From positions 177,501 through 241,500 of the forward strand of contig NZ_KK211290.1 of NCBI RefSeq assembly GCF_000621505.1: a DNA stretch of 64,000 bases. Direction: 5' to 3'. The notes beneath the pieces were generated by a model, which saw nothing but the letters and a program-made list of their open reading frames with translations, made no database searches and was not told where the DNA came from. Each line of letters begins with the position of its first letter. Within the stretch, counting starts at the first letter, position 1. Positions 1-9,106 of the stretch are shown here, in pieces. A program made the position numbers and the translations under genes. This DNA comes from Ruminiclostridium cellobioparum DSM 1351 = ATCC 15832. Lineage in GTDB: Bacteria > Bacillota > Clostridia > Acetivibrionales > DSM-1351.

Positions 1-304
1 GCTTTTTATTGACAAGTGTAGCCAGTAATATTGACAGTATTTGAATTATTGGAACAACCAATACAAATTGGATTGAATGTCTTATGGCAATCCAGAATTC
101 CTCATCATGAAAAGCCTTTATAAAGTTATCAAAGCCTATATAGTGGCTTTCCCCAATTCCCGAGTAGTCATAAAATGCCAAAGGTATACTGTAAATGATA
201 GGATAAAATACAAAGACTGCCAGAACGATTAGTGCAGGTGCCATAAACGCATATGCAACGAGATTTTCTCTAATTCTTCTTTTTAAAACTCCATCTAGCC
301 TCAT
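1..304 (-). CDS. Sugar ABC transporter permease, MalF/UgpA type (partial)
   Basis: N-terminal 101 residues of an inner-membrane permease for carbohydrate import; the rest lies left of the window. The ATG at 304 follows an AAAAGGGG ribosome binding site at a spacing of about 7 nt. The chain starts with a short basic cytoplasmic stretch (RLDGVLKRRIREN), then a first membrane segment at about residues 15-37 (AYAFMAPALIVLAVFVFYPI), a periplasmic stretch with the family-typical GFDNFIKAF, and the start of a second membrane segment near residue 80. It lies downstream of a solute-binding protein gene on the same strand, separated by a strong hairpin. No ATPase gene is seen nearby. Confidence 0.88.
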   Translation of the reverse strand, partial: MRLDGVLKRRIRENLVAYAFMAPALIVLAVFVFYPIIYSIPLAFYDYSGIGESHYIGFDNFIKAFHDEEFWIAIRHSIQFVLVVPIIQILSILLATLVNKK

Positions 305-326
305 TCAAATACCCCTTTTAAAAATC

Positions 327-359
327 ACCATGCAGGCAGAGCAGCTCTGCCTGCATGGT
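327..359. terminator. Intercistronic hairpin between binding protein and permease genes
   Basis: A 33-nt near-perfect palindrome: arms ACCATGCAGGCAGAGC and GCTCTGCCTGCATGGT around one central base. There is no run of T on the minus (transcribed) side, so it is more likely a 3'-end stabiliser or partial attenuator of the binding-protein message than a full terminator. It sits 26 nt after the binding-protein stop and 22 nt before the permease start. Confidence 0.7.
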
Positions 360-385
360 AATCAATATACTTTAATTGTTTACTG

Positions 386-1726
386 TCAGTTGGCTGCAAG
401 TAATTCGTTAACCTTCTTCTCTGCATCATCCAGAGCTTTTTTAGGATCAACTCCGTTTACGGTTACTGCTTCCTGTGCTTTCTTGAGTGCAGCATATATA
501 TCATTCTGCTGTGTTACGGCAAGAGTCATATCAGCTGTCTTTGAGAGTTCGTCGGCTACAATTGAAATAGCCTTCTTTTCGGTAGTGCTTGTATCCGACT
601 TGAAGAATGGGTCCTGTGAAGCCTTGACTGTGGATGGGAATATGGATACGGTTTTGCTGAATGCCAGCTGATTGTCATCATTAGTTATGAATGCTGCAAA
701 ATCAATAGCTTCCTTGTGGTGCTTGCTCAGTTCTGTAACAACAAGATTCATAACGGAGTTGTTGATTATACCTGCTTTACCAACCAGTGACTGGGTAACC
801 TCAACGTTTTTATAAATATTCGGGGCTTCATCCTTAACCCTGTTTATGGATTGGGCACCTGAATGCATCATGGCAAGTTTGCCGGTATTGAACTGCTGCA
901 GATTCTTTTCCCATTGTCCCCAGTTAACCTTTGGAATTATTCCCTCATCAACTGCTTTTTTATATCTGGTAAGCAGTTCTAAAGCTTCAGGTGTGTTAAA
1001 AGCTGCTTTGGTCCTGTCTTCGCTCAAAAGCGGAATGCCTTCAAGCCATAATGTCCTTCTGAATTCATCAGGAATGAAAAGGTAAGCTCCTGTTTTATCC
1101 TTCATCTGTTTTGCCAATGAAAGCATTTCGTCAAAGGTAGTCGGAGGAGTTGTAATTCCTGCTTTTGCGAATAAGTCCTTATTGTAGATAAGTACGTCCG
1201 GAGCACCGTACCAGGGGAATGCATATGTACCTTGAGTGGTTTTTGTGGAGTCAAATAAAGTTTTTATATACACACTCTTCTGTTCTTCTGTTGCTTCCTT
1301 CTCAAGGTTTACCAGTATACCCTTTCCAGCCAGTGTCAATGCCATTTCTGTATTCAAATTAACTACATCGGGAGCATTTCCGCCTGCTGCGGCTGTTATC
1401 AGTTTGTTCTGTATTGCATCATAAGGCAGGTCTGTCCACTTAACAGTAACATTTTTATTATCATTCTGGTATGTTTCAATCAGCTTGTTAAAGAAATCAG
1501 TGAATGTAGGCTGAAGTGAAATAGTCCAGAACTGCAGATTTACCGGTTCCTGACTTACCGAAGAATCAGCTGCTGCAGTTGAGGATGCAGCTGCTGTTGA
1601 TGCGGCCGTATCTGAAGATTTAGTATCTGTTGCTGCTGATGATCCGCATCCTGCAACAATTCCTGCCATCATGCATACTGCCAAGACCAGTACAAGTATG
1701 CTTCTTAATCGACTTGCTTTTACCAT
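386..1726 (-). CDS. Extracellular solute-binding protein, family 1 (sugar ABC transporter lipoprotein)
   Basis: A 446-residue lipoprotein that captures a sugar or oligosaccharide outside the membrane and hands it to the permeases. A signal peptide at residues 1-26 ends in a lipobox (IVAGC) whose cysteine anchors the protein; a Ser/Thr/Ala-rich linker follows to about residue 60. The rest has the two-lobe family pattern (VNLQFWTISLQ, then AAGGNAPDVVNLN and YNKDLFAKAGI). It is the first gene of an operon whose next gene is the partial permease. A good promoter lies upstream at 1770-1798. The ligand cannot be told from sequence; neighbours suggest a glycan fragment containing amino sugars. Confidence 0.92.
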   Translation of the reverse strand: MVKASRLRSILVLVLAVCMMAGIVAGCGSSAATDTKSSDTAASTAAASSTAAADSSVSQEPVNLQFWTISLQPTFTDFFNKLIETYQNDNKNVTVKWTDLPYDAIQNKLITAAAGGNAPDVVNLNTEMALTLAGKGILVNLEKEATEEQKSVYIKTLFDSTKTTQGTYAFPWYGAPDVLIYNKDLFAKAGITTPPTTFDEMLSLAKQMKDKTGAYLFIPDEFRRTLWLEGIPLLSEDRTKAAFNTPEALELLTRYKKAVDEGIIPKVNWGQWEKNLQQFNTGKLAMMHSGAQSINRVKDEAPNIYKNVEVTQSLVGKAGIINNSVMNLVVTELSKHHKEAIDFAAFITNDDNQLAFSKTVSIFPSTVKASQDPFFKSDTSTTEKKAISIVADELSKTADMTLAVTQQNDIYAALKKAQEAVTVNGVDPKKALDDAEKKVNELLAAN

Positions 1727-1769
1727 GACGAATTCCTCCTAATATTTTGTTTTTTTATATCATGCCTTA

Positions 1770-1798
1770 ATTATATATAAAAAGAAATTTTTCTTCAA
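1770..1798 (-). promoter_or_regulatory. Sigma-A promoter of the first binding-protein operon
   Basis: Read on the minus strand: -35 TTGAAG (1798-1793), 17-nt spacer, -10 TATAAT (1775-1770). It gives a leader of about 35 nt before the start at 1726. Just upstream, 1811-1824 reads TGAAAATATTTTTC, which resembles the putative RpiR operator seen at 10641-10655. Confidence 0.65.
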
Positions 1799-1829
1799 GT
1801 CTTTATTTTATGAAAATATTTTTCTTTTT

Positions 1830-4800
1830 TTATTTTATTTTGAGTCTTGTTTTGATATTCTGCTCTTTTTTGTCATATTTATAGATAAAGTTTTTTGATA
1901 TGGATACTGTAACATCCACACACCCCTGAGCTTTAAGCACAATTGAACTGCCGTTTACCTGTGCTATCTCCGGGTTGCTTGAGCTGACCTTGAATTGTGA
2001 CGGGTCAAGATACATTATAATATCCTTTCCATCCTTGAAGGCCGCTCTGACTTTAATTTCTGCAGATTTTCCAACTTTCATTTCCTCTTCCGGCGGCAGC
2101 TCAAGTGTAAAATGGTCTATGGCATGCTTCTCATGGAACTCTTCATGGTTTATATAATTTACAAGTATACTGCTGCAATATGTCATATCCTCCAATATCC
2201 TTTTTTTAACCTCTTCATTCATACTCTTTGAAAGAGTTACCGTTTCAATTATTTTTTCTATGGATTTTTTAATTGCTCTTGCTTCTGAAGGATTTATGCC
2301 GGTTTCGGAGCAATTATTATCAGCAGCCGGAATAGAATTCAACCTGTCAGCCAGTGAAGCCGCCTCTTTTGCAGAAATGCCTTTATTGGGCAAATAGATT
2401 TCACTTATTTTTCTTTTAACCCCATTAACAATGGTTTTTACAGAGAGTGCAGGCTTATCATCCCAGACAACCGCGGTATTTCTGAACAGACCCTCCTTTA
2501 ACGCACTGCCGTACCCTGCGTTCATGAGCGATTCATATTCAAAAAGAGCTGTACCGTCTGCTCCATTTTCTGCGGCAGTTGCAATCTGGCCTGCAAGCAT
2601 TTCGCTGCTGAGCCCTGTTCCGGTTCCCAAACCCATTGTAGCGTATGCATGGCCCCTGGAAAATTCAACAGTGTTCAATATATCCTCCCTGGTGGACGTG
2701 GTATCCATCGTATATGACATTGGTATGATATTGTCTATATATCCTCCGGACACCCACTTTACCGGCTCCTGCATCAAAGTGGCGGGCCCTGCTTCATAGT
2801 TGGGCCATACATCGGCGGAGATCTGTATATCGGGCTTTACAGCTCTGACTTCCGAAACCACCCTGTAAACAAATGTATTAATAATATTGGCCCTGAAAGC
2901 ACACCAGCTTTCCCAGAGCGGATCTCCGGGCCTGATGTTTATAGGATCGGCTCCATTTGCTTTTTTAAATAATTCCCTTGTATAGGTATCATAGCCAAAA
3001 TCATTTGACCCGTCACCTCCGTCGGGATAACGCACATAATCCAGTTGAAGACCATCGATATCATACTTTTTGACCAGTTCGGAATATATGCTCATTATGA
3101 AGTCACGGGTTTCAGGCAATGCCGGATTTGCAAAATAATATTTGATATTGTACATGTCAACAAACTGGAAGTTATCACCCTTTCTGCTTATCAGCAGCCA
3201 TTCCGGTTTTTTAGCATACACGGGGCCTCCATCAAAGGTACCCGAATCACCGATAAAAAAGTTTTCAACCCAGGAGTGCACTTCCATTCCTCTCTTGTGT
3301 GCTTCGGACAAATATGCACCCAGTACATCAAAACCGTTATACATGGGATTCTGTTCCGTTATCCTGTTTTCAGTAGGAAATATGGTATAACCTCCCCACC
3401 AGGTTTCCAGATATACCGTATTTATATTCAGTGCCTTCAGTTTGTCCAGATGCTCGGACACCTGCTCCAGTCGGGTTTCCTTCGGCCTTATCCAGACCGC
3501 CCTGGTTTCAACACTTTTGGACTGGTAGTTTGCAAAATGAGCATTATCGGAATTCTGCTCGATCCGGCCCGTAATTTCCATTAACTGCTTGTAGTCCCTT
3601 TCCTTTAACCGTTCTCTTGCACTTTGCACAAGCAGTTCCGCATTGTCTATGTATTCCTGCACTTTTGCATAGGGCACATCAAGGAATTTTGTCCGGGACA
3701 CCTCAAGTTCCTGTTTTACCGTATCAATTTTAATTACCGCCCTGTCAATCATGGATTCAGGGGTAAACAGCACCAATACTGTTTTATCGGTTTTGTCCAT
3801 TATGACACTCGACCCGATCAGAGCATGGTTCTTCAGCCAATCGGCCTTTACCCCGTGGCCTGACAATACCAATCCGTCTTTTGGGATCTGTGAATTATTT
3901 CCTCCCGCCTTTACAATTTTGTTGTCCTTATCCACTGTAACCTCATAACCCCAGGGGTTGGTACCTGTTGTACTGCCGTATGCACCGTCATAAACAATAA
4001 GCTGATCGGCTCCTCTAAAACCGGGATATCCGCTGTTGCCGGCTTCATCCCAGCCTGCCGGGTTATCTTCCCTGCTTTTGGGATTCAGGCTGTCATAGGG
4101 TGTTTTGCCTGCATTATACAAAAATGTGTTATTTGCAGACAGCTCTATTGAATCGCCTACCTTTACATTTCCGTCTAATTTTGCAAAGTACGGGCTGTCA
4201 GCCTGGACAGAGATGACATACCCTTTTTGAGGTATGGAAGAATTATTGTCCAGATATACCCCATCCTTTGAGGTGATAGCAGTAAACCCTGTTACTTTGC
4301 CATTTTCGGCTGTGATTTCCAGCCCCCAGGGATTTGTACGCGTGGTGGCACCATGGGAGGTTTCATAAAGGATAACCTCACCTGCTCCCCTTTCGGTATT
4401 TTTCTTGTTTATTTCATATATTGAACCATTAATTTTGAAATACATGGGAGGCAAGGTCTGAACCTCAAGATTTATCAGAGTAACCTTTTCTCCGACCTGT
4501 AAATTGCCGACAAACTCTTTAGCAGAACCTGACCCCGATATTACATATCCGTTTTCAGGTATGTACGTTCCGGTACCTCCGCCGCTGTTTTTCTCCGCTA
4601 CAATGTTATTTGCAATCACTGCTTCTTCAGTGTCCGTCCCAAATACACCGGTATTTTCCCCATAGTTAATAGTATAAATAGTCAGTTTGTTACTTTCATG
4701 CTCCTTATCCACCGAATCTATGGCATGCTGTGTGCCATTTTCAGCCGACACCAGCTGTCCGGTTATAACCCGGGGCAGGGAATAACCGTTGATATTCACT

Positions 4801-5174
4801 TCCTCACCGGTTTTTAAATTATCCAGAATCCATGTTTCACTGGTGCCATGCCCGAACAGCACGAACCCGTTATAGGGAATTTTTACAGCACCCGCTCTGT
4901 CCCTGATTTCTGTCAGAACATATTTCCCATCCTTATAATCTGCTGCGGCCGCAGCACACCATACATTTGAATCAGTCAACTGTGCGGCGTTATCCCTTGT
5001 AAAAAGAATCAGCTCATCTGCAGCCTGGATAGGCCTGTTGACAGCGCTGACCTTCACAGTGCTGCCATTTTCAGCAGACACACTGATGTCTTGGCTCTCA
5101 GCATGGGATAATGGAGTCATGACACCTACTGCCAGCAAAATACACAAAAATAATGCCAGGATTTTCTTACACAT
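1830..5174 (-). CDS. Secreted glycosidase-like protein with GHL10 (DUF187) domain and four N-terminal repeats
   Basis: A 1114-residue exported protein. A signal peptide covers residues 1-25 (LFLCILLAVGVMTPLSHAES). Residues 50-470 hold four copies of a roughly 100-residue module with the pattern ELILY...GTNPWG.E.T...IP..GYVLSGHG, starting near residues 52, 162, 264 and 388. Residues 555-860 form a glycosyl-hydrolase-like family 10 TIM barrel (ETRAVWIRPKE, INTVYLETWWGG, DGLQLDYVRYP, IPMSYTMD). A helical stretch and an Ig-like tail (KVSSSNPEIAQVNG) follow. GHL10 proteins are thought to hydrolyse glycans, some in the cell wall, but the substrate is unknown. It is transcribed divergently from the ROK kinase gene and in line with the downstream sugar importer. 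Confidence 0.85.
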   Translation of the reverse strand: MCKKILALFLCILLAVGVMTPLSHAESQDISVSAENGSTVKVSAVNRPIQAADELILFTRDNAAQLTDSNVWCAAAAADYKDGKYVLTEIRDRAGAVKIPYNGFVLFGHGTSETWILDNLKTGEEVNINGYSLPRVITGQLVSAENGTQHAIDSVDKEHESNKLTIYTINYGENTGVFGTDTEEAVIANNIVAEKNSGGGTGTYIPENGYVISGSGSAKEFVGNLQVGEKVTLINLEVQTLPPMYFKINGSIYEINKKNTERGAGEVILYETSHGATTRTNPWGLEITAENGKVTGFTAITSKDGVYLDNNSSIPQKGYVISVQADSPYFAKLDGNVKVGDSIELSANNTFLYNAGKTPYDSLNPKSREDNPAGWDEAGNSGYPGFRGADQLIVYDGAYGSTTGTNPWGYEVTVDKDNKIVKAGGNNSQIPKDGLVLSGHGVKADWLKNHALIGSSVIMDKTDKTVLVLFTPESMIDRAVIKIDTVKQELEVSRTKFLDVPYAKVQEYIDNAELLVQSARERLKERDYKQLMEITGRIEQNSDNAHFANYQSKSVETRAVWIRPKETRLEQVSEHLDKLKALNINTVYLETWWGGYTIFPTENRITEQNPMYNGFDVLGAYLSEAHKRGMEVHSWVENFFIGDSGTFDGGPVYAKKPEWLLISRKGDNFQFVDMYNIKYYFANPALPETRDFIMSIYSELVKKYDIDGLQLDYVRYPDGGDGSNDFGYDTYTRELFKKANGADPINIRPGDPLWESWCAFRANIINTFVYRVVSEVRAVKPDIQISADVWPNYEAGPATLMQEPVKWVSGGYIDNIIPMSYTMDTTSTREDILNTVEFSRGHAYATMGLGTGTGLSSEMLAGQIATAAENGADGTALFEYESLMNAGYGSALKEGLFRNTAVVWDDKPALSVKTIVNGVKRKISEIYLPNKGISAKEAASLADRLNSIPAADNNCSETGINPSEARAIKKSIEKIIETVTLSKSMNEEVKKRILEDMTYCSSILVNYINHEEFHEKHAIDHFTLELPPEEEMKVGKSAEIKVRAAFKDGKDIIMYLDPSQFKVSSSNPEIAQVNGSSIVLKAQGCVDVTVSISKNFIYKYDKKEQNIKTRLKIK

Positions 5175-5439
5175 GTCTTCTCCTCCTCAGGCACGATTAA
5201 ACAATAAAACTCCGTCTCAAAAATAAATATTTAATATTTAATCATGCGTTTTTAATTATTGAATTTTTTAATTCATAATGATAGAATATTCTAAACTAAA
5301 AGAAAATTTCCTTCTTTTTATGTAAGTATGTTGAAATAATTATTCTCATTTTTTATTCTTTTTCCGATACTTTTTATGTAAAATATAAATAAGCGATATT
5401 AAAAGAAGCAATTACAGATCAAAAAAGGACGGGCCGTTT
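5175..5439. promoter_or_regulatory. Divergent regulatory region between GHL10 and ROK genes
   Basis: A 265-bp AT-rich gap. On the plus strand TTGAAA (5331-5336), a 17-nt spacer and TATTCT (5354-5359) make a credible promoter for the ROK-DUF4127 pair. The string TATGTTGAAAtAATTATT over the -35 is nearly the same as the operator region at 10637-10655, which suggests control by the same factor. No clear promoter for the minus-strand gene was assigned. Confidence 0.6.
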
Positions 5440-6396
5440 ATGGAAAATTTAGCTATAGGTATTGATATCGGAGGTACAAACATTAAGGGAGGTGTGATCA
5501 GCAGCAGAGGTGAAGTTATCATTTCGGACAAGATTTCAACACAGGCCAAAAAAGGTTTTTCCCACACCTTCCTGCTTGTCAGGGAATTAATAGGCAAACT
5601 TATAGCCGGGTCGGCAGGAATGGGCAGAATTTGCGGCATCGGCTGTGCTACAGCAGGTCAGGTTGACCACAGGCTTGGAAAAGTGGTTTTTGCAACCGAC
5701 AACCTTCCCGGTCTCAGCGGTTTTCAGCTTAAAAACGAAATTCATGAGGCTTTCAATTTACCCGCTGCGGTTGAAAATGACGTTAATGCTGTGGCGCTGG
5801 GAGAACATTGGATGGGTGCGGCTGCGGGACTTGAAGACTTTATCTGCCTTACTCTGGGAACAGGCGTAGGAGGTGCCATCTTCAGAAATGGAGGTATTGA
5901 CTACGGAGCTGCCGATATTTCAGGTGAATTCGGACACTTCAGTATCAATTTTGACGGCCCCTTATGCAACTGCGGAAATAAAGGCTGCTTTGAGCAATAC
6001 GGCTCTGTTACCGCACTGATTCAACACATGCGGCAAAGCCTTGCGGAAGGAAAAAAATCACTGGTAAGCGACCTTGTGAAAGGTGACCCTCAAAAAATAA
6101 ACGGAGAAGTTATCTTCGAGGCCAAGGAACTGGGTGATGCCCTGGCTTCGGCTATTGTGGACGATTATATACTGCACCTGTCGGTTGGTATTGTGGGCCT
6201 GCTTCATATATTAAACCCGGGCGGAGTAATTATCGGCGGTGGAATAACACAGCTTGGAGAAAAACTGATTGGCCCTTTGACTGAAAATATTATTAAAAGA
6301 GCCATGCCGAAATTCACCGAAAAGCTGTTGATTAAAAATGCAAGACTTGGCGATAACGCGGGAATCATCGGAGCAGTCAGAAGGCTTTTTATTTAA
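5440..6396 (+). CDS. ROK family sugar kinase
   Basis: A 318-residue cytoplasmic kinase that probably phosphorylates an imported hexose or N-acetylhexosamine with ATP. It shows the ATP-binding loop DIGGTNIKGG at residues 9-18, the catalytic region VENDVNAVALGEHW around residues 110-125, GTGVGGAIF, and the ROK zinc-site signature CNCGNKGCFEQYGS near residues 175-190. There is no N-terminal DNA-binding domain, so it is an enzyme and not a ROK repressor. It starts an operon with the DUF4127 gene 31 nt downstream. Substrate is not fixed by sequence; glucose, GlcNAc and ManNAc are all possible. Confidence 0.9.
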   Translation: MENLAIGIDIGGTNIKGGVISSRGEVIISDKISTQAKKGFSHTFLLVRELIGKLIAGSAGMGRICGIGCATAGQVDHRLGKVVFATDNLPGLSGFQLKNEIHEAFNLPAAVENDVNAVALGEHWMGAAAGLEDFICLTLGTGVGGAIFRNGGIDYGAADISGEFGHFSINFDGPLCNCGNKGCFEQYGSVTALIQHMRQSLAEGKKSLVSDLVKGDPQKINGEVIFEAKELGDALASAIVDDYILHLSVGIVGLLHILNPGGVIIGGGITQLGEKLIGPLTENIIKRAMPKFTEKLLIKNARLGDNAGIIGAVRRLFI

Positions 6397-6427
6397 AGCT
6401 GCTTATAAATAAATTTGGAGGCTGAAT

Positions 6428-7942
6428 ATGAAGAATATCATATATATACCGCTGGACGAAAGACCCTGTAATTACAAATTCATGCCCATGCTTGCCAGGG
6501 GTACTGATTATAACGTTCTGGTCCCTCCCATGGAGCTTCTTGGCAGAAAAAAGACACCTGCCGATGTGGATGCGCTCTGGAGCTGGGCTTTTAAAAATGC
6601 CGGATCAGCAGAAGGAGCTATTCTGTCAATCGACATGCTTGTCTACGGGGGTATTATTCCCTCAAGACTGCACAAGCTGTCGGCGGCCGAAGGTAAGGCT
6701 GTTCTGGGAAAACTGCGCAAGCTCAAAGCATTAAACGCATCTCTGAAAATATATGCTTTCAATCTTATAATGAGATGTCCCTCCTACTCCAGCAGTGACG
6801 AAGAACCTGATTACTACCAGGACTATGGAACCGAAATATTTAAAAGCGGATTTTTGGGGCACAAAAATGAATTAAATAAGACTACGAAAGACGAAGAAAC
6901 CGAGTATGCCCTCATTGCCAACCGGCTTCCGGCCAAAATACTTCAGGACTATACAAGCCGCAGAAAAATAAATCTTGAAATCAATAAACTTTCCGTAGAC
7001 CTGTTAACGGAAGGCATAATTGATTTTTTGGTTATCCCCCAGGATGATTCGGCACCTTACGGTTTTACAGCAATAGATCAGTCAAAGCTGAGGAATTATA
7101 TCGGTGAAAAAAACGCAGGTCTTAAGGCGTACATGTATCCCGGTGCCGATGAAGTAGGGATGACGCTGTTTGCAAGAATGGTGAACGAGACGGCGGGTTA
7201 CCGTCCCAGCGTATACCTGAGATTTTCAAGCGTGGGGGCCCCCTTTGTGGTTCCTCTCTACGAAGACAGACTTCTGTATGAAAGTATAAAATACCATGTG
7301 CTCTGCGCCGGGGGCCTGATTTGCGACAGCCTGGCCGACGCTGATATGGTCCTTATGGTAAATGCCCCTGCCGAAAAAATGCTGGAGGCCAATCAACAGC
7401 AAACAAAAGGTTCAAACTATACCGTCGGCAGAAATCTTATAGAATTCGTGGAATACATGGATTTTGTCATCAATACGAAAAAACTGACGTGCGCCGTGGC
7501 CGACGTTGCCTTTGCCAACGGCGGCGACCTGGAACTGCTGAATTATATAAAGCAGAAAAACCTGCTTTACAAGCTCTCCTCCTATGCCGGCTGGAATACC
7601 AGCTCAAACACACTGGGGACCGCAATAACACAGGCCTTTATCTGCCGCCTGTACGGTGCCACACAGTCCCATTACGATTTTTTAGGCCTCAGGTATGTGG
7701 AAGATGCGGCATACTGTGCACAGGTTCGCCAACTGGTAACAGAGCGTTATCTGCCCGGTATGCAGTTAAATTATTTCAAAACGGATGGCCCCAGAGGAAA
7801 GGCAGCCGAAATAGTTAAACAGGAACTTCAGAAATTCAGTGACAGCTATCTAGGTGATGCCCGGCATAGTATTGTCATAAACGATGTATATATGCCCTGG
7901 TCCAGAATGTTTGAAGTTGGACTGGACGTAGAAGTAAAATGA
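6428..7942 (+). CDS. DUF4127 family protein
   Basis: A 504-residue cytoplasmic protein with no signal peptide. The N-terminus IYIPLDERPCNYKFMPML is the hallmark of the DUF4127 family, and conserved acidic/polar patches follow (SIDMLVYGG, MRCPSYSSSDEEPDYY, VIPQDDSAPYG, YPGADEVG). The function of the family is not established. It is preceded by a GGAGG site and is co-transcribed with the ROK kinase, next to GHL10 and close to a GH20 gene, so a role in amino-sugar or cell-wall glycan use is a reasonable inference. The motifs could form a metal or sugar site, but I see no match to a known catalytic signature. Confidence 0.85.
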   Translation: MKNIIYIPLDERPCNYKFMPMLARGTDYNVLVPPMELLGRKKTPADVDALWSWAFKNAGSAEGAILSIDMLVYGGIIPSRLHKLSAAEGKAVLGKLRKLKALNASLKIYAFNLIMRCPSYSSSDEEPDYYQDYGTEIFKSGFLGHKNELNKTTKDEETEYALIANRLPAKILQDYTSRRKINLEINKLSVDLLTEGIIDFLVIPQDDSAPYGFTAIDQSKLRNYIGEKNAGLKAYMYPGADEVGMTLFARMVNETAGYRPSVYLRFSSVGAPFVVPLYEDRLLYESIKYHVLCAGGLICDSLADADMVLMVNAPAEKMLEANQQQTKGSNYTVGRNLIEFVEYMDFVINTKKLTCAVADVAFANGGDLELLNYIKQKNLLYKLSSYAGWNTSSNTLGTAITQAFICRLYGATQSHYDFLGLRYVEDAAYCAQVRQLVTERYLPGMQLNYFKTDGPRGKAAEIVKQELQKFSDSYLGDARHSIVINDVYMPWSRMFEVGLDVEVK

Positions 7943-8045
7943 GGCGATACAATTTTCGTAATTGTTTTGGGTGCGTCTTTATTTTATGAAGTTACCAGTT
8001 GATGTAAAAATATTACCTAGTAGTCTGTAACATCTAATAAATTAA

Positions 8046-8076
8046 AAATCCAGCTGCCGGAACAGCTGGATTTTTT
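8046..8076. terminator. Bidirectional terminator between DUF4127 and RpiR genes
   Basis: Stem AAATCCAGCTG / CAGCTGGATTT (11 bp) with a CCGGAA loop, followed by six T on the plus strand and preceded by A-rich sequence that serves the minus strand. It overlaps the last codons of the convergent RpiR gene. Confidence 0.85.
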
Positions 8077-8923
8077 AATACAATTTCGGCAAAACAGCTT
8101 CGGCTGTTTTGTTGAGCATATCAAATGCCAGATCGCCTCTTCTTATGGCCACCGCAGTATAGAATATATCCAGCACCTGCAGCTGGGCGATCTTGGAAGT
8201 CAGTGCGCCGCTTCGAAGAGGAGTTTCTTCCGCGGAGGTAAGCAGTATGGCATTGGCATACTTGGTAATGGGAGATTTTTCATAGTTGGTTATGGCAATT
8301 GTAAATGCACCTGCTTTTTTAGCAAGAGCAAGAGAATCCACCGTATCCTTCGTGCTGCCGCTGAAGCTGATACCGATGGCAACGCTTTTTGAGTCCAGAT
8401 TCACCGCAGACATGTTTTGCAGGTGCGGGTCACTGAAGGATTCACATTTGATGCCTATTCTCATAAACTTGTATTTGGCGTCTCCGGCAGTAAAGGCAGA
8501 AGCACCAACTCCGTAAATATCAATCCTGTCTGCTGCCAGAATTGCGTTGATGGCCTTTTCCATTGCCGCTGTGGAAAGTATTTTGGAGGTATTTTTTATT
8601 GCTTCAATATTTGCAACGGTTATTTTGTTGATAATTTCTTCAATATTGTCATCCCCATGAATTTTTTCATGCAGATTTTCCTGGGGATTTACACATTCCC
8701 TTGCCAGAACAAGCTTGAACTCCTGATAACCCTTCAGATTTATCTTCCTGCAAAATCTCACAATCGAGGTTTCACTGACCTCACAGTTTTCAGAGAATTC
8801 GGTTATGGACATATAAATAATCTCAATCTCGTGTAAAAAAATATAATCTGCTATTTTCTTTTCAATTTTAGAAAAACTGCTGTAAAGACTTCTTATTTTT
8901 AATAGGCACTGTTTGTCCTGCAT
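8075..8923 (-). CDS. MurR/RpiR family transcriptional regulator
   Basis: A 282-residue regulator. Residues 1-77 form the family helix-turn-helix (KIEKKIADYIFLHE ... SETSIVRFCRKINLKGYQEFK) and residues 120-250 an SIS sugar-phosphate-binding domain (IDIYGVGASAFTAGDAKYKF, GISFSGSTKDTVDSL). Such proteins sense a phosphosugar, often an amino-sugar phosphate, and switch off catabolic genes. The ATG follows GAGGTGAAAA. Its own upstream region carries two TTGA(A/G)AA...TTTTCAA dyads, and a related palindrome lies on the promoters of the neighbouring ceramidase-like and ADP-ribosylglycohydrolase genes. The GH20 and ROK genes nearby fit an amino-sugar ligand. Confidence 0.93.
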   Translation of the reverse strand: MQDKQCLLKIRSLYSSFSKIEKKIADYIFLHEIEIIYMSITEFSENCEVSETSIVRFCRKINLKGYQEFKLVLARECVNPQENLHEKIHGDDNIEEIINKITVANIEAIKNTSKILSTAAMEKAINAILAADRIDIYGVGASAFTAGDAKYKFMRIGIKCESFSDPHLQNMSAVNLDSKSVAIGISFSGSTKDTVDSLALAKKAGAFTIAITNYEKSPITKYANAILLTSAEETPLRSGALTSKIAQLQVLDIFYTAVAIRRGDLAFDMLNKTAEAVLPKLY

Positions 8924-9106
8924 TTTTCACCTCGTTATTTTTTAATAATGCTTGAGAAATTATAAATATTTTTTCAATCTCTTTGAGACATTGCATTGAA
9001 AAGTTTATTTTTCAAAATTTTATATTTATTTATATAATCATACAATATATATATAATTTACTATATCTAATTTGCATAATAATTTTTTGAAATTTTTAGT
9101 AAATAA
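8924..9106. promoter_or_regulatory. Upstream region of the RpiR gene with two dyads
   Basis: Very AT-rich. Two inverted repeats are visible: TTGAGAAA...TTTTTTCAA (8952-8977) and TTGAAAA-N6-TTTTCAA (8996-9015, perfect arms). They resemble the palindrome at 10641-10655 and are candidate autoregulatory operators of the RpiR protein. Confidence 0.55.

Noticed and set aside
3045-3584. A 179-codon frame opposite the GHL10 domain
   Set aside because: Antisense to conserved barrel motifs, no start signal.
8017-8034. CTAGTAGTCTGTAACA-like string also found near 63379
   Set aside because: Only two copies with one mismatch; at 63379 it is part of a hairpin, at 8017 not. Probably chance or a remnant, no function supported.
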